From Rhizophagus irregularis (lineage: Eukaryota > Glomeromycota > Glomeromycetes > Glomerales > Glomeraceae), in NCBI RefSeq assembly GCF_026210795.1, contig NC_089433.1, positions 4,799,001 through 4,863,000 on the forward strand: a stretch of 64,000 bases of DNA, read 5' to 3'. Positions 36,245-48,189 of the stretch are shown here, piece by piece (position 1 is the stretch's first letter; each line of letters opens with the position of its first letter). The notes under the pieces were generated by a model. That model was not told the DNA's origin. It made no database searches and was given only the letters and a program-made list of their open reading frames with translations. The position numbers and the translations under genes were made by a program.

Positions 36245-39200
36245 ATGGAAACTAAACTTAGTAATTTAAATATCTCAGATAAAGATACTGATACAATAAA
36301 TACCAAAATTTGTTGTAAACCATTCACTAAAGAATTATGGTGTAAAGAATGCATTAATTCTTTAGAAAGATCAGCAGAAAATGGTGATAAAGTAGCAATG
36401 TTTAATTTAGCCAATAGATATAAAGATGGAGAAGGAACAGAAAAGGATTTAGAAAAAGCCCTTTATTGGTATCAAAAAGCAGCAGAAAAAGATCATATTA
36501 AAGCAATGAATAGTTTGGCCATATGTTATTATCATGGAGAAGGAACAGAAAAGAATTTAGTAACAGCCTTTTATTGGTATCAAAAAGCAGCAGAAAATGG
36601 CGAAGATGAAGCAATGTTTAATTTAGCCAATAGATATTATAATGGAGAAAGAACAGAAAAGAATTTAGAAAAAGCCTTTCATTGGTATCAAAAAGCAGCA
36701 GAAAATGGTTACACTAGTGCAATGTTTAATTTAGCAATATGTTATAAAAATGGAGAAGGAACAGAAAAGAATTTAGAAAAAGCCCTTTATTGGTATCAAA
36801 AAGCAGCAGAAAAAGATCATATTAAAGCAATGAATAGTTTAGCCATATGTTATTATCATGGAGAAGGAACAGAAAAGAATTTAGTAACAGCCTTTTATTG
36901 GTATCAAAAAGCAGCAGAAAATGGTGAAGGAGAAGCAATGTTTAATTTAGCCAATAGTTATAAATATGGAGAAGGAACAGAAAAGAATTTAGAAAAAGCC
37001 TTTCATTGGTATCAAAAAGCAGCAGAAAATGGTTACACTAGTGCAATGTTTAATTTAGCACATAGTTATAAAGATGGAGAAGGAACAGAAAAGAATTTAG
37101 AAAAAACCTTTCATTGGTATCAAAAAGCAGCAGAAAATGGTTACACTAGTGCAATGTTTAATTTAGCCATATGTTATAAAAATGGAGAAGGAACAGAAAA
37201 GATTTTAGAAAAAGCCTTTCATTGGTATCAAAAAGCAGCAGAAAATGGTTGCACTAATGCAATGTTTAATTTAGCCATATGTTATAAAAATGGAGAAGGA
37301 ACAGAAAAGAATTTAGAAAAAACCTTTCATTGGTATCAAAAAGCGGCAGAAAAAGATTATATTTATGCAATGTTTAATTTAGCCATATTTTATAAAAATG
37401 GAGAAGGAACAGAAAAGATTTTAGAAAAAGCCTTTCATTGGTATCAAAAAGCAGCAGAAAGAGATCATATTGAAGCAATGAATAGTTTAGCTATATGCTA
37501 TAAAAATGGAGAAGGAACAGAAAAGAATTTAGAAAAAGCCCTTCATTGGTATCAAAAAGCAGCAGAAAATGGTTGCACTAATGCAATGTTTAATTTAGCC
37601 ATATGTTATGAAAAAGGAGAAGGAACAGAAAAGATTTTAGAAAAAGCCCTTTATTGGTATCAAAAAGCAGCAGAAAATGGTTGCACTAATGCAACGTATA
37701 ATTTAGCCATATGTTATAAAAATGGAGAAGAAATAGAAAAGAATTTAAAAAAAGCCTTTCATTTGTATCAAAAAGCAGCAGAAAAAGATCATATTAGAGC
37801 AATGGATAGTTTAGCTATATGCTATAAAAATGGAGAAGGAACAGAAAAGAATTTAGAAAAAGCCTTTTATTGGTATCAAAAAGCAGCAGAAAAAGATTAT
37901 ATTTATGCAATGTTTGATTTAGCTGATAGTTATTATAATGGAGAAGGAACAGAAAGAAATTTAAAAAAAGCCTTTCATTGGTATCAAAAAGCAGCAGAAA
38001 ATGGTTACACTAGTGCAATGTTTAATTTAGCCAATAGTTATAGAAATGGAGAAGGAACAGAAAAGCATTTAGAAAAAGCCCTTCATTGGTATCAAAAAGC
38101 AGCAGAAAATGGTCATACTAGTGCAATGTTTAATTTAGCCCATAGTTATAAATATGGAGAAGGAACAGAAAGGAATTTAGAAAAAGCCTTTCATTGGTAT
38201 CAAAAAGCAGCAGAAAAAGATCATATTAACGCAATGTTTGGTTTAGCTATGTGCTATGAAAATGGAGTAGGAACAGAAAAGAATTTAGAAAAAGCCTTTC
38301 ATTGGTATCAAAAAGCAGCAGAAAATGGTTACACTAGTGCAATGTTTAATTTAGCCAATAAATACAAAGATGGAGAAGGAACAGAAAAGAATTTAGAAAA
38401 AGCCTTTCATTGGTATCAAAAAACAGCAGAAAGAGATCATATTAAAGCAATGAATAATTTAGCCAATCGCTATTATAATGGAGAAGGAACAGTAAAGAAT
38501 TTAGAAAAAGCCTTTTATTGGTATCAAAAAGCAGCAGAAAATGGTGAAATAGTAGCAATGAATACTTTAGCCAATCACTATTATAATGGAAAAGGTATAG
38601 AAAAGAATTTAGAAAAAGCCTTTCATTGGTATCAAAAAGCAGCAGAAAAAGATCATATTGAAGCAATGAATAGTTTAGCTATATGCTATGAAAATGGAGG
38701 AGGAACAGAAAAGAATTTAGAAAAAGCCTTTTATTGGTATCAAAAAGCAGCAGAAAATGATAAAGTAAATCCTAAAAATGAAGTTAAATCATGTAATGAA
38801 TGCAAGCAACCATATACTGATTATCAGTGGTGCCAACAATGTAATACTAGACGATTTCAACAAGATTTTTCAAAATGGACTAGTAAAAATAAATTTATTG
38901 ATGAATTTATTCAAGAAGCACAACTAAATGCTAAAAATAGTTATGGAATTTTAGAATGGATACCTTATAATAAATTGTCAAGTATTAGTTATTATAATAA
39001 AGGAGGATTTGGTGAAATCCATAAAGCTATCTGGTTAGATGGACCTATTTATAGTTGGAATTTTAAAAAACAACAATGGAATAGACAAATAGATTATGTT
39101 GTTATTCTTAAAATGCTTAATAATTCATCAAGTTTAGATAGTAAATTTCTGGATGAGGTATAGTATTTATTTTAATAGCAAATTTTATTTCTTTCGCAAA

Positions 39201-40119
39201 AAATTTAACAATTTTTTTATTGTCTATATAGTGGAAATATCACTATAATTGTCAAAAAAAATCATTTTCAAAATTTATTCAATTCTTTGGAATTACTCAA
39301 GATCCAAATAATTTAAATTATATAATTGTAATGAGTTATGCAAAAAAAGGAAGTTTAAGAAAATGTTTGTCTGATATAATTAAATTTAAGTGGCAAGACA
39401 AGTTACAATTATTGAAAACAATTATATTAGGACTTAAAGTAATTCACGAATCAAATTTAACTCATGGTGACTTTCATGATGGTAATGTTTTAATATCAGA
39501 TAATTACAATGAGTTATTTATTATTGATTTGGGACTATGTAAACCTATAAGTGATTCTGGTAATAAGGTTAATGAAATTTATGGAGTTCTACCTTATATG
39601 GCTCCTGAAATATTAAGAAACAAACCTTATACCCCAGCAAGTGATATTTATAGTCTTTCAGTGATAATGTGGGAATTTACATCAGGTGCTCCTCCATTTT
39701 ATCATGAAGCACATGATCATCACCTTAGCTTGGATATTTGTAGAGGAAAACGTCCCAAAATTATAGAAAATACTCCAAAATGCTATATAGATTTAATGGA
39801 AAAATGTTGGGATTCAAATCCTTCCAACAGACCAACCATAAGAATGCTTGAAAATATTATATCTGAATGGATTAGATGTATTAATAAATATTATGAAATA
39901 AACAGGGATGGAGAACATAACTTTTTAGTACCAAATGTTTATAATCAATTAAAAGATGATATGCTTGAATTTGTAGAAGCAAACAAAACGTTAGTACAAG
40001 AACAGGCAAATACTTCTATTATGCAATCTCATCCACAAGCATATTATACAAGTCGCAAATTTACTGAAATTTTAACTCAAGAAGGGACTCAAGGTCTTGA
40101 TTGTATGATTGAAGATTAA
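36245..40119 (+). CDS. Sel1-repeat protein kinase
   Basis: Two exons, 36245-39157 and 39232-40119 (GT-AG, phase 0), give an intact 1266-residue protein. Residues about 23-36 hold a short Cys pair plus WCKEC. About 22 Sel1 repeats of 36 residues follow (about 43-835, consensus AFHWYQKAAENG...AMFNLA plus .CYKNGEGTEKNLEK). Then come a zinc ribbon (CNEC...WCQQC, 850-867), a WTSKNKFIDEFIQ linker and a kinase domain. Kinase features are the glycine loop NKGGFGEI (918-925), beta3 VVILK (K956), a catalytic loop reading HGDFHDGN instead of HRD (1049-1056; the Arg is missing), DLG for DFG (1070-1072) and APE (1095-1097). The C-terminus has the HPQAYYTSR tail shared with the other kinases here. Sel1 solenoids bind partner proteins, so this is probably a scaffolded signalling kinase. 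Catalytic activity is plausible because K, D, N, D and E remain. The non-RD form suggests regulation not depending on activation-loop phosphorylation. Confidence 0.9.
36365..38760 (+). repeat. 108-bp coding tandem repeat (Sel1 units)
   Basis: About 22 units of exactly 108 bp with no unit-length variation. Units 1-2 (from about 36459) and units 4-5 (from about 36783) are almost identical at the DNA level and differ from their neighbours (both contain EKNLVTAFYW), showing a recent 324-bp (three-unit) segmental duplication. Repeat homogeneity suggests ongoing unequal crossing-over or gene conversion. Confidence 0.95.
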
Positions 40120-42239
40120 TGATCTTGTTATTTATTGAATTATTTATATTATGTAATTTACAATTTTGTAATAAAATAAATATTATTAAATATAAGTATA
40201 ATAATTATTGAATAATGTTCGTTTATAAAATATTTTTAATTTATTAATTCTTATAAATTATAATGATTATGGTACATTTCACCAAAGTCTGTTTTGCAGA
40301 AACTCATTTTTACAGTCATTTCGCTAAAGGGAGGTTTTGGAAGTTTTGCAGAAGAGACATTTCATCAAGGGAATTTCGCTGACTCCTCCTCTGAATCATC
40401 TATTTTGTTGGAGACATTTTGCTTAAAATGTTAGTGATTGACATATTTCTTTAATTAAAAACAATTTAATTAGGGATGGATTGGTCCGGTCCAGTCCAGT
40501 CTGGTCCCAAAAAGACCAGTCTTTCAGCTAGGACCAGACTGGACCGGTCTTTTGACTGGTCTTTAAAGTTTTTAAATTATCTTATTTATAACAGCGGTAT
40601 TCTTTGAAATGTAGGTCGCACAAAAAATTATGACATTAATTTATTATTTATTACCTTTGTTTCATTGCAAACTAAGTATGACCCAAATAAAATCTCAAAG
40701 TTTAAGAGTAAAAATACCGGAAAGAATTTTAAAACCTTATACAACTATCGAAATATGAAAAAAAATTGTCAATTGACGCTGATCATGTAACACAAAATAA
40801 TTGCATATACGAAAAAAAATTATTTCTCGTACTTTGACATCTTTAAAGCATCAATGAGAAATCAAATGATATTGATATTTAAAATTTTGATATTTCAGAA
40901 TGAAAACTTTATTAATAATATATAATTTATCATTTTTATATTGGATAAAAAATTTTATGTAGTCAGTCCCAGTCCGGACTGGTCCTCAAATCTCGGACCG
41001 AAGACCATGAAGACCGGTCCCAAGACTGATACAGGACCGGTCTTTGCTGGGACTGATCCAACTCTAAATTTAATACAAAGAAAATAATAAATTTTCAAAG
41101 AACAAATTCTCTTTTTCGCTTATTCCAGAAAATTGGGAGTATGATGATTTCATTATCTTAAATTTAAGATCAAATAAAATTAATAAAAAAAAATGAGTTG
41201 ATATAATGTATAAATAATTCATTATCTTTAAAAAAAAAAGAAAGTTAAGAAGTTCTATATCTTTGGCAAAATGTCTTTCAGCAAATACTAGATTAATTTG
41301 AATTAGTATTTTTTTTTTTTCATATTTAATTATAATTATTAAATATTAAATTAATATAAAATAAATTTATTTATTTCAAATTATGTACGATGATAAATGA
41401 AAATGGAATTTAAAATTCTATAATCACTATACTGATTTACTATCTATCAACCTCTTTATCTACAATATAAAATAGCTTATCAATCTCAATTGGGAAAGGG
41501 AGATATAGTCTAAGTTGATTCAGAAAGACTAGCATAAATTATACAACTTCAATAAATAAATTTTTATGATAATACTTAGGTGTAAAGTTGCTATTATAGT
41601 TGGTATCCAAGTCCATTTCACTAAAACTCATTTTTCTGAAGAAATTTTGCCATAAATGTTTCACCTAAGTGCCATTTCACCAACAAACAATTTCCCGAAT
41701 GGACATTCTCACTATTATTAAAAAAAAAGGAAAGAAACCTGAACAACCAAGGAATTTATGAAACATGATAATAGAAAAAACTATTGTGTACCAATCAAAT
41801 AAGCAAGTGAAGGAAAAGCCAACTGGAACAATATCCAAATCTGGATCCATTAAGATAAATTTCTTATTAAGAAATAATCGTTAAAATTTTATTTTTTTAT
41901 AATAAAGTTATATAATTATTAATGGATTTTATATATTTTAATGATAAAAGCCACCAATTTAAGTTCGTTTAATATGACCACGTCATAAAGCATAGTGTCA
42001 CATGATTATGTGACATAATCTTTTTTTATGCTTTTTTTCTAAAAACTTCATTATAAATATTTAATTTTACTATTGTTCATCTATTCTCCCATTCTTTCCC
42101 CTCTTAAATACATGATATACTTTCAAATTGGTATGGTAAAGCCTAATGTTTTTTTAAAAAATTAAAAGCTCCATGTTACTATTGGTTAAACTACTGAATT
42201 AGAAGAAATGGGTTAAAAAATAATTTATATGGATAATTT
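40120..42239. other. intergenic, carrying transposon debris
   Basis: Contains the hAT-type element 40471-41066. On either side, about 40265-40435 and 41610-41705, lie phrases such as CATTTCACCAA/CATTTCGCTAA repeated several times. They may be the two arms of an older element into which the hAT copy inserted. Nothing coding seen. Confidence 0.5.
40471..41066. mobile_element. hAT-type non-autonomous element, 596 bp, 8-bp TSD
   Basis: Ends are TAGGGATGGATTGGTCC (left) and, as reverse complement of the right, TAGAGTTGGATCAGTCC. Exact AATTTAAT direct repeats flank the element at 40463-40470 and 41067-41074. Many internal GGACCGGTC/GACTGGTC motifs in both orientations lie within about 90 bp of each end, typical of subterminal transposase-binding sites in hAT elements. 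No ORF inside. Confidence 0.9.
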
Positions 42240-43245
42240 AGGAAAAAGAAAATGAGCATACAAATATGAGGAGAACGCAATGAACCTGGATAGGAAGTTT
42301 TTGATGTCAACCTTGTAATGCTAAAAGATTTTGAGAAAATTTTAAAAATTGGATTAATTAAAATAAAGAAATTGATGAATTAATTCAAAATTGTAAAATT
42401 TTATACTTTACAAAATATTTTGAATGGATACCTTACTTATAAAATTTCTAAAGATATTACAAGATATTACTATATTACAAGTTGCGAATTTAATAAAATT
42501 TATTTGGTTAAGTAGTATGAAGGATACATTAGGTGTCGGGTATTGAGAATCAGAACTGATAAAAAATTCGTATTTCACGGTTGCATTAAAAGTTTTAATA
42601 ATTCCTTTGATACAACAAAGATGAAATAATTCGAAATCTATTTTACTTCATATATACAATTTTTTTGTAACAAATATGATTTTTTATATATGTCTTTTCC
42701 CCTCATCCTTTAATGTTCATATTAGATTAAATCCATCTTCTTATTTATTTTGAAGACGTTGTTAGATGTTTTGTGTAACTCAAGATCCAATTACTAAAAT
42801 TTATATTATGGTTTTAAGATATTGTAAAAATAGTAATTTAATAAATTGTTTAAGTATATAAATTGCAAGAGTCATTCAGGAAATATACTAGTTTTTTCAT
42901 ATATAACGTGTCAACCAGTAAATGGTAAAACAGCTGGTAAAACGGTTGAAGAAGGAATGGAATTTATGGAGTATTACCTTATATTGCACCAGAAGGTTTA
43001 CGTAGTCATCAATATACATAAGGAGCAGATATTTAATTATTTGGAATAATAATAGATGAATTTCTTTCTTAAAAAAATTCCTTATAATCATATTTCTAAT
43101 GATGAATTTTAAAGTATGTAAAGGAGTTAAACCAAAATTCTAAAGACATACCAAAATTATTGTAGGTTTGATAATGAGATGCTGAAAAAGAAAAATAGGC
43201 TAACCATTGAAGAGTTACATCAAGATATTAAAAAACTGAAATAAT
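42240..43245 (+). pseudogene. degenerate protein-kinase pseudogene
   Basis: The order of a Rhizophagus-type kinase is recognisable in shifting frames: linker (KEIDELIQNCK), EWIPYL, IWL, VALKSFNNS, then TQDP.TKIYIMVL..C, SHSGNILVF (in place of HRDFHSGNIL), GVLPYIAPEGLRSHQYT, GADI.LFGIIIDEFLS, KGVKPKF, LTIEELHQDIKKLK. Stops occur in almost every segment and no full-length frame survives. An intron-like T-rich stretch near 42640-42750 sits where the other kinases have their helix-C intron, so this is a decayed genomic copy rather than a retrocopy. It lies on the same strand and 2 kb after the Sel1 kinase. Confidence 0.8.
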
Positions 43246-43249
43246 AAAA

Positions 43250-43936
43250 TTTAAAATAAAGGTAGTAGAGATAGTTAAGATAGTGAATTAAAAAGTGAAA
43301 TGTGTTTCAAATAAAAGAATGTGATAAAATTGAAGAAAAAAAATTTAAAAGCGGATTAAGATAAATTCAAAAATATTCAAACACAACCAAAAGCAACTTA
43401 TGCTTGCATCTAGCAGACATTAAATTACAAAAATCTCCATAGTGTTAACTATAATATTTGATCAATATCAATATCGGCAAAGATATAATAGATTCCAAAC
43501 GTTTAATAATTCAACATAAATATTCTTTATATAATAATAACATTATTGTAATGCTGGTTGGAATTTTATAATTGACTTATACTTGGTGCTATTTCTGCAT
43601 ATCTACTGTAGTATATCAATATATTATTTAGTTAAAGGAATAAATTAAAAAATAGTAAAAGATTCTGTCGTAATTAATTTTAATATATTTTGAAGTAATT
43701 AAACTTTGATAATTTAGATTTTTGAGAATGATCAGCTGATAAAATCTTGGTAAGACAAGCCGCAGATTGTGCAGATTGGCGTAACGAATGAATGGGTTGT
43801 ACATCAAATATCTAATTTGGTCGAATATGAAACAAATGTAAATATTGGCGTAAATATTACAGTATAAAGTTATATTATAAAAAAAAATATTTAAATACTG
43901 TCTTACCACAATTAAAACCTTATTCTTTTTAACGAA
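43250..43936. other. intergenic
   Basis: AT-rich spacer before the BTB-TLDc gene. No supported gene or element. Confidence 0.5.
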
Positions 43937-45445
43937 ATGTCTACTCAATTTTTTACAAAATTAAGTCAAAATTATATTGAATTATTAAAAGATGATGAAT
44001 ATTATGATATTACAATTGAAGTTGGTGAAGATCCTAACGTAAAAATATTTCGTGCTCACATGAATATTTTGTGTTACCGTTCTCCATATTTACGACGAAT
44101 TTTATCTTCCAATAAAAAAAACAACAATAACGTATTAACTCACATAAAATTATCAAATATTTCACCGAAAATATTTCAAAATATTTTAGAGTAAGTAAAT
44201 AATATATTCTATATTAACGGATAATAAATAACATTCATGAAATTTTTGTTATATAGATATATTTATGGCGGTGTTCTATCGTTGAATGATTATGACATTT
44301 CAGATTCTCTTAAAGTTTTGGCCGCTGCAGATAACCTCCATCTTCAAGAATTAGTTGATTATTTACAAAAATATTTAATTGAAAATAAGTCAGATTTGAT
44401 AGAACAACATTTTGGAATGATTCAACAAATTTCTTCACAATCTAATAATTTATTAGAACTTCAAGAGTTTTGTACAAATTTAATGGTTCAATCACCCCAA
44501 AAAATATTCAAATCTTTTGATTTCACCAAACTTTCTGAAAAATCTTTAATTTCGCTTATTAAAAATGATGATTTACAAATGAAAGAAATCGAAGTGTGGG
44601 AACATGTATTAAAATGGGGTCTTGCACAAAATTTAACTCTCATTCCGGATCCTAAAACTTGGTCAGATGATGATTTCAAAACGATGAAAAATATTTTACA
44701 ACACTGTTTGCCTTTAATTAGATTTTTTAGTTTATCGTCTAGAGAATTCTCACAAAAAGTTCGTCCATATCAAAAACTCTTAGATCAACAATTATATGAA
44801 GATTTATTGAATTCTTATTTGGAACCTGGTGGTGTGTCAAAATACAACGTTTTACGCCCAAGAAAAATTAAGAATGATGAAATTAAAATTGTCGATTCCC
44901 AAATTATTGATTCAAAAATTGTAGATTCTAATATTATTTCAACCGTTTCAAAATGGGTTGATAAAGTAGCTATAAATAATGATAATTATGAGGAATTATA
45001 TTTACCATACAAATTTGAATTATTATTAAGAGGAAGTCGAGATGGATTTACTCCTAAAAAATTTCATGAATTATGCGATGGCAAAGCTAATACTGTTACA
45101 TTTATTAAAGTAAAAGGAAATGAAGAAGTTCTTGGTGGATATAATCCTATGAAGTGGGAAACTACTGGCAAATGGTGTTATACTAATAAAAGTTTTATTT
45201 TTTCTTTTAAAAATAAGAATATTAAAGATGCAATTTTAAGTAATGTAAGAGACGCATGGCAAGCATTAGATTATAGCAGATCATGTGGTCCACAGTTCGG
45301 CCAAGATCTTAACATAAGTTCTAAAAATACTAAATCTTTTAATGTAACTTATTGTAGAAAAGTGATGTATGAAAGAAATATAAGAGACACTGAAGATAAA
45401 TTTTCAATAGAAGATTATGAAGTATTTCAAATAATAAGAAGCTAA
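43937..45445 (+). CDS. BTB-BACK-TLDc protein
   Basis: Exons 43937-44190 and 44257-45445 (GT-AG, splitting the Glu codon of ILE|YIYGG) encode an intact 480-residue protein. The BTB/POZ domain (about residues 20-105) has YDITIEVGEDPNVKIFRAHM, SPYLRRILSS, FQNILEYIYGGVLSLNDYD. A BACK-like helical region follows (LQELVDYLQKYLIENKSDLI ... VWEHVLKWGLAQN). The C-terminal TLDc domain (about 305-478) has FELLLRGSRDGFTPKKFHEL, CDGKANTVTFIKVKGNEEVL, GGYNP, FIFSF, GPQFGQDL and a final EDYEVFQI. BTB-BACK proteins are usually cullin-3 substrate adaptors; TLDc is linked with oxidative-stress protection and V-ATPase binding in other eukaryotes. This architecture is strongly expanded in arbuscular mycorrhizal fungi. 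The substrate is unknown. Confidence 0.92.
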
Positions 45446-46029
45446 CTACTGTATATATAGATAATTTCTTGTTAAATAAAAAAAATAAAACTGAAGTTCT
45501 ATATATATGAGACCAAATCTTGGCTTCTTTTTGATAATTATTAATCACGTTTGTTTTTTATTTGTTAAAGACAAAACCAAATTAATATTTACAGTATAAA
45601 GGATATAATGAGACTTAATGCTGTTACATTTTTATAAATGAAATTCTTGGTAGTGGTTTAGCATTTTAGGGATTTAAAAAATTTATTGAAGATGTTCGTA
45701 TTTATTAATTTGTACTTATTAAATATTCTAATAATACGGAATATAAATTTCGTTTCCCTCGCATGTTTTCCCTCCTTTTAGCTCAAACTTTATTTATTCT
45801 TTAGAAGTAAAACAATTTTAATTTCAGTGTTCAGCGTTTTCTTAATTTAATTTGAAACTCCAAAATTTTTTTTTCATCGTCTTTTTTTTTTCTTAGCCAA
45901 CTTCACTCGCAATCAATTCAATAAAAAATTTTGTAATTTTATGAAAGAATCATTTTCAAAACTTGTTTGATATATCATGTTAAAATTTTGTTCCATTAGT
46001 TTTTTTTGTTTCTAATCAAAAATAATGTA
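45446..46029. other. intergenic
   Basis: AT-rich, no supported feature; separates the intact BTB gene from its broken opposite-strand relative. Confidence 0.5.
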
Positions 46030-46423
46030 AATGAAGGATTTAATGCTTTAAAACAAAGTTCACCGGCAGCGATCAAGATTTTAATGATGTCTGAAGTATC
46101 GTATTCCTCTAAAGAAAGCCTCCTTCCATTAGTTAATATACATAAAAAAAAAATTTAAATAGTAACATAAAAATTATTTATTTTTTATTTTTATACAAAT
46201 TTCCTATTTTAATTCTCAAGATTATTTGAAAAATTTTAGGTAAAATATTTGGTAATTTAATATGTAAAAGAATTCCATCATTTTTTTTGTTAACATCAGT
46301 TGATAATATTCTTCTATGTGCACGACAATATAATTTTGGTAAAAATGGTAAAAATTCATCATCATATATTATAAAGAAAGAAATATGGCAGTCGGCTAGT
46401 AAATTTATATATGGTAATTCCAT
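46030..46423 (-). pseudogene. truncated BTB-domain pseudogene
   Basis: The minus frame 46423-46200 encodes YCRAHRRILSTDVNKKNDGI followed by LLHIKLPNILPKIFQIILR, matching the second half of the BTB domain in the gene at 43937, but about a dozen residues between RAH and RRILS are deleted. After an AT-rich gap the next BTB exon is readable at about 46136-46054 as NGRRLSLEEYDTSDIIKILI. The intron therefore sits at the same place as in the intact gene (after ILE/ILR). BACK and TLDc parts are absent. A decayed segmental copy in opposite orientation. Confidence 0.75.
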
Positions 46424-46864
46424 TTAAATTCCAATCATCCTGTCGGATATTTACAAATTTTGATTTAGTAAAAATTGAATTGTGCTGTGCTAAATCCTGA
46501 TTGTTAATATCGAACTGACTAAAATAATCGTCAATTGTGGAAATAATTTCGTTTCTCGAATTAAAGACCAATCTATGAAATATTGGATGAGGTATATTGT
46601 TATTTGTTACCATCTCATTATTGGCTTCATCCTTAGAGCTAGATAATTCACTCTGTTTCAGATTCTGTTTCAAAATATACAATACTCACTTGGACTAATG
46701 AAGTCACAAGTTTCTATATCCATATTTTGTTTGGAAAACATGGTTATTATAACCTCTCCATCTGAATTAATTTCAGTAAATTCAGGGAGTAATAATTCAT
46801 AAAATGTATATAATGGAGAAGACGGTACATCATTGCCATTACGATTCATAATGCAGAAAAACAA
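46424..46864 (-). CDS. hypothetical fragment(s), no family recognised
   Basis: Two overlapping minus-strand frames: 46864-46670 with MNRNGNDVPSSPLYTFYELL and EINSDGEVIITMFSKQNMDI, and 46682-46362 with HPIFHRLVFNSRNEIISTID. A GTGAGT donor near 46692 follows the first, so they may be exons of one short gene. The composition looks protein-like, but no domain is recognisable and the second frame runs into the BTB relic. Confidence 0.3.
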
Positions 46865-48189
46865 GCAATAAAAAATGAAATTTTATGCTAGTATCATTAT
46901 TTTGCCAAATTCAGCAATCATGTATTAACTTTGTAAGGTGTATTGTTAAATTTTGTAACTTCGCTGCAATATTATTACTTTAGAATATCAGGCTTATTTT
47001 TTATGCTATAACCATTTCTACAAGTATTGCATGAAATGTGCTACTGTAATATTCATTAGCAGTTATGTTGTAATCTATTTTTTTTGTATAAAATCAATAA
47101 AGAATCTGTATACTACATAACGGTAAATAAAAACTAATGTCTAATTCATTATTATTAGTAATCAATCAATATCCAAAAAGTTGAATAATATAAGGCATGG
47201 TAAACACTCATATTTGCAACAAGCTGTCCGTATGTCGATGAAGGAATAAATGTTTTGCGTAAAAAACGCTCAATTAGCTTCTGTTTCATTTCAGTAATAG
47301 GCATTTCATCTGCGAAATCAGTAAACAGCAATATCATTGGTTACTGTATTGGTTATATCCGTCTTAGAACGCGTTTTGTAAGTCCAAAGCATTAGAGTCT
47401 TATTAATATTAGCTGATATATCGACTTGAAATGATTATAATTTAAATCTGATGACTCGGCAATATTGAGTTGCAGTACATAATCTAGTATAACTGCCCCA
47501 GATGCACCCTCAAAAAATTCTGCATACGGCATTATGTACAGTACGAACATATGAAAGTAAACAATGACGTATAAGGGTGACAAATAAGATTTTACCTACT
47601 CAATAAAACAGCCCCTCAGATAAATATAAACAGTGGAAACGTAGTGGGTGTGATGCCTGTAATGATTTAAAAGTATTGCAGAATATTTTTGGGTGCAGCT
47701 GGGCTAGATATCTAGTAATGATACAATAATGGCACAGCTAAATCATTGCTTCGCAGTTCAAAAACGTGTAAAATGCTCCGCCATTCGAAAATGTTAGTCA
47801 ATAAATAATTTAACGTTAACGAAATAAATGTTTTTTACCATTTTTATTAAAAAACACTGCGAAAATGTTTATTAATAAATAATATAATAAAAAAAGTGGT
47901 TCACAGCGTTTTTTTTAACATTTTAATAAAATGTTGTGAGATAACAATTTTAAAAAAAAAAACGCTACACTACGTTCTTTGATAATAATTTGATAAAAAC
48001 ATTTTTACTAAATTTATATTCATACATTTTTATTATTTATATATTATAAATAAAATATAATAAGCAGTGAATGAAGAAAATCTAAGTAATAATTCTATAG
48101 TATGGTGAGAGTTTAACAAATTCTTTCTTTTTGACAAGAGTAATGATAAAGTCCCAGCCTAGATTAAATTATATATTTTAAATTATATA
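46865..48189. other. mostly intergenic, two protein-like minus frames
   Basis: Minus frames at 47583-47392 (EFFEGASGAVILDYVLQLNI) and 47337-47155 (MKQKLIERFLRKTFIPSSTY followed by GQLVANMSVYHALYYSTFW) look like fragments of one larger protein. I cannot name it with confidence. The rest, about 47640-48189, is AT-rich with several AACGC...GCGTT inverted phrases and no gene. Confidence 0.35.

Noticed and set aside
38442-38666. Antisense open frame inside the Sel1 array
   Set aside because: It simply follows the 108-bp repeat in another frame; shadow of the real gene.
47155-47583. Possible fragment of a large polymerase-like protein (FIPSSTYGQLVANMSVYHA)
   Set aside because: The phrase looked vaguely like an RNA polymerase large-subunit segment, but no diagnostic motif (such as NADFDGD) is present, so no family was assigned.
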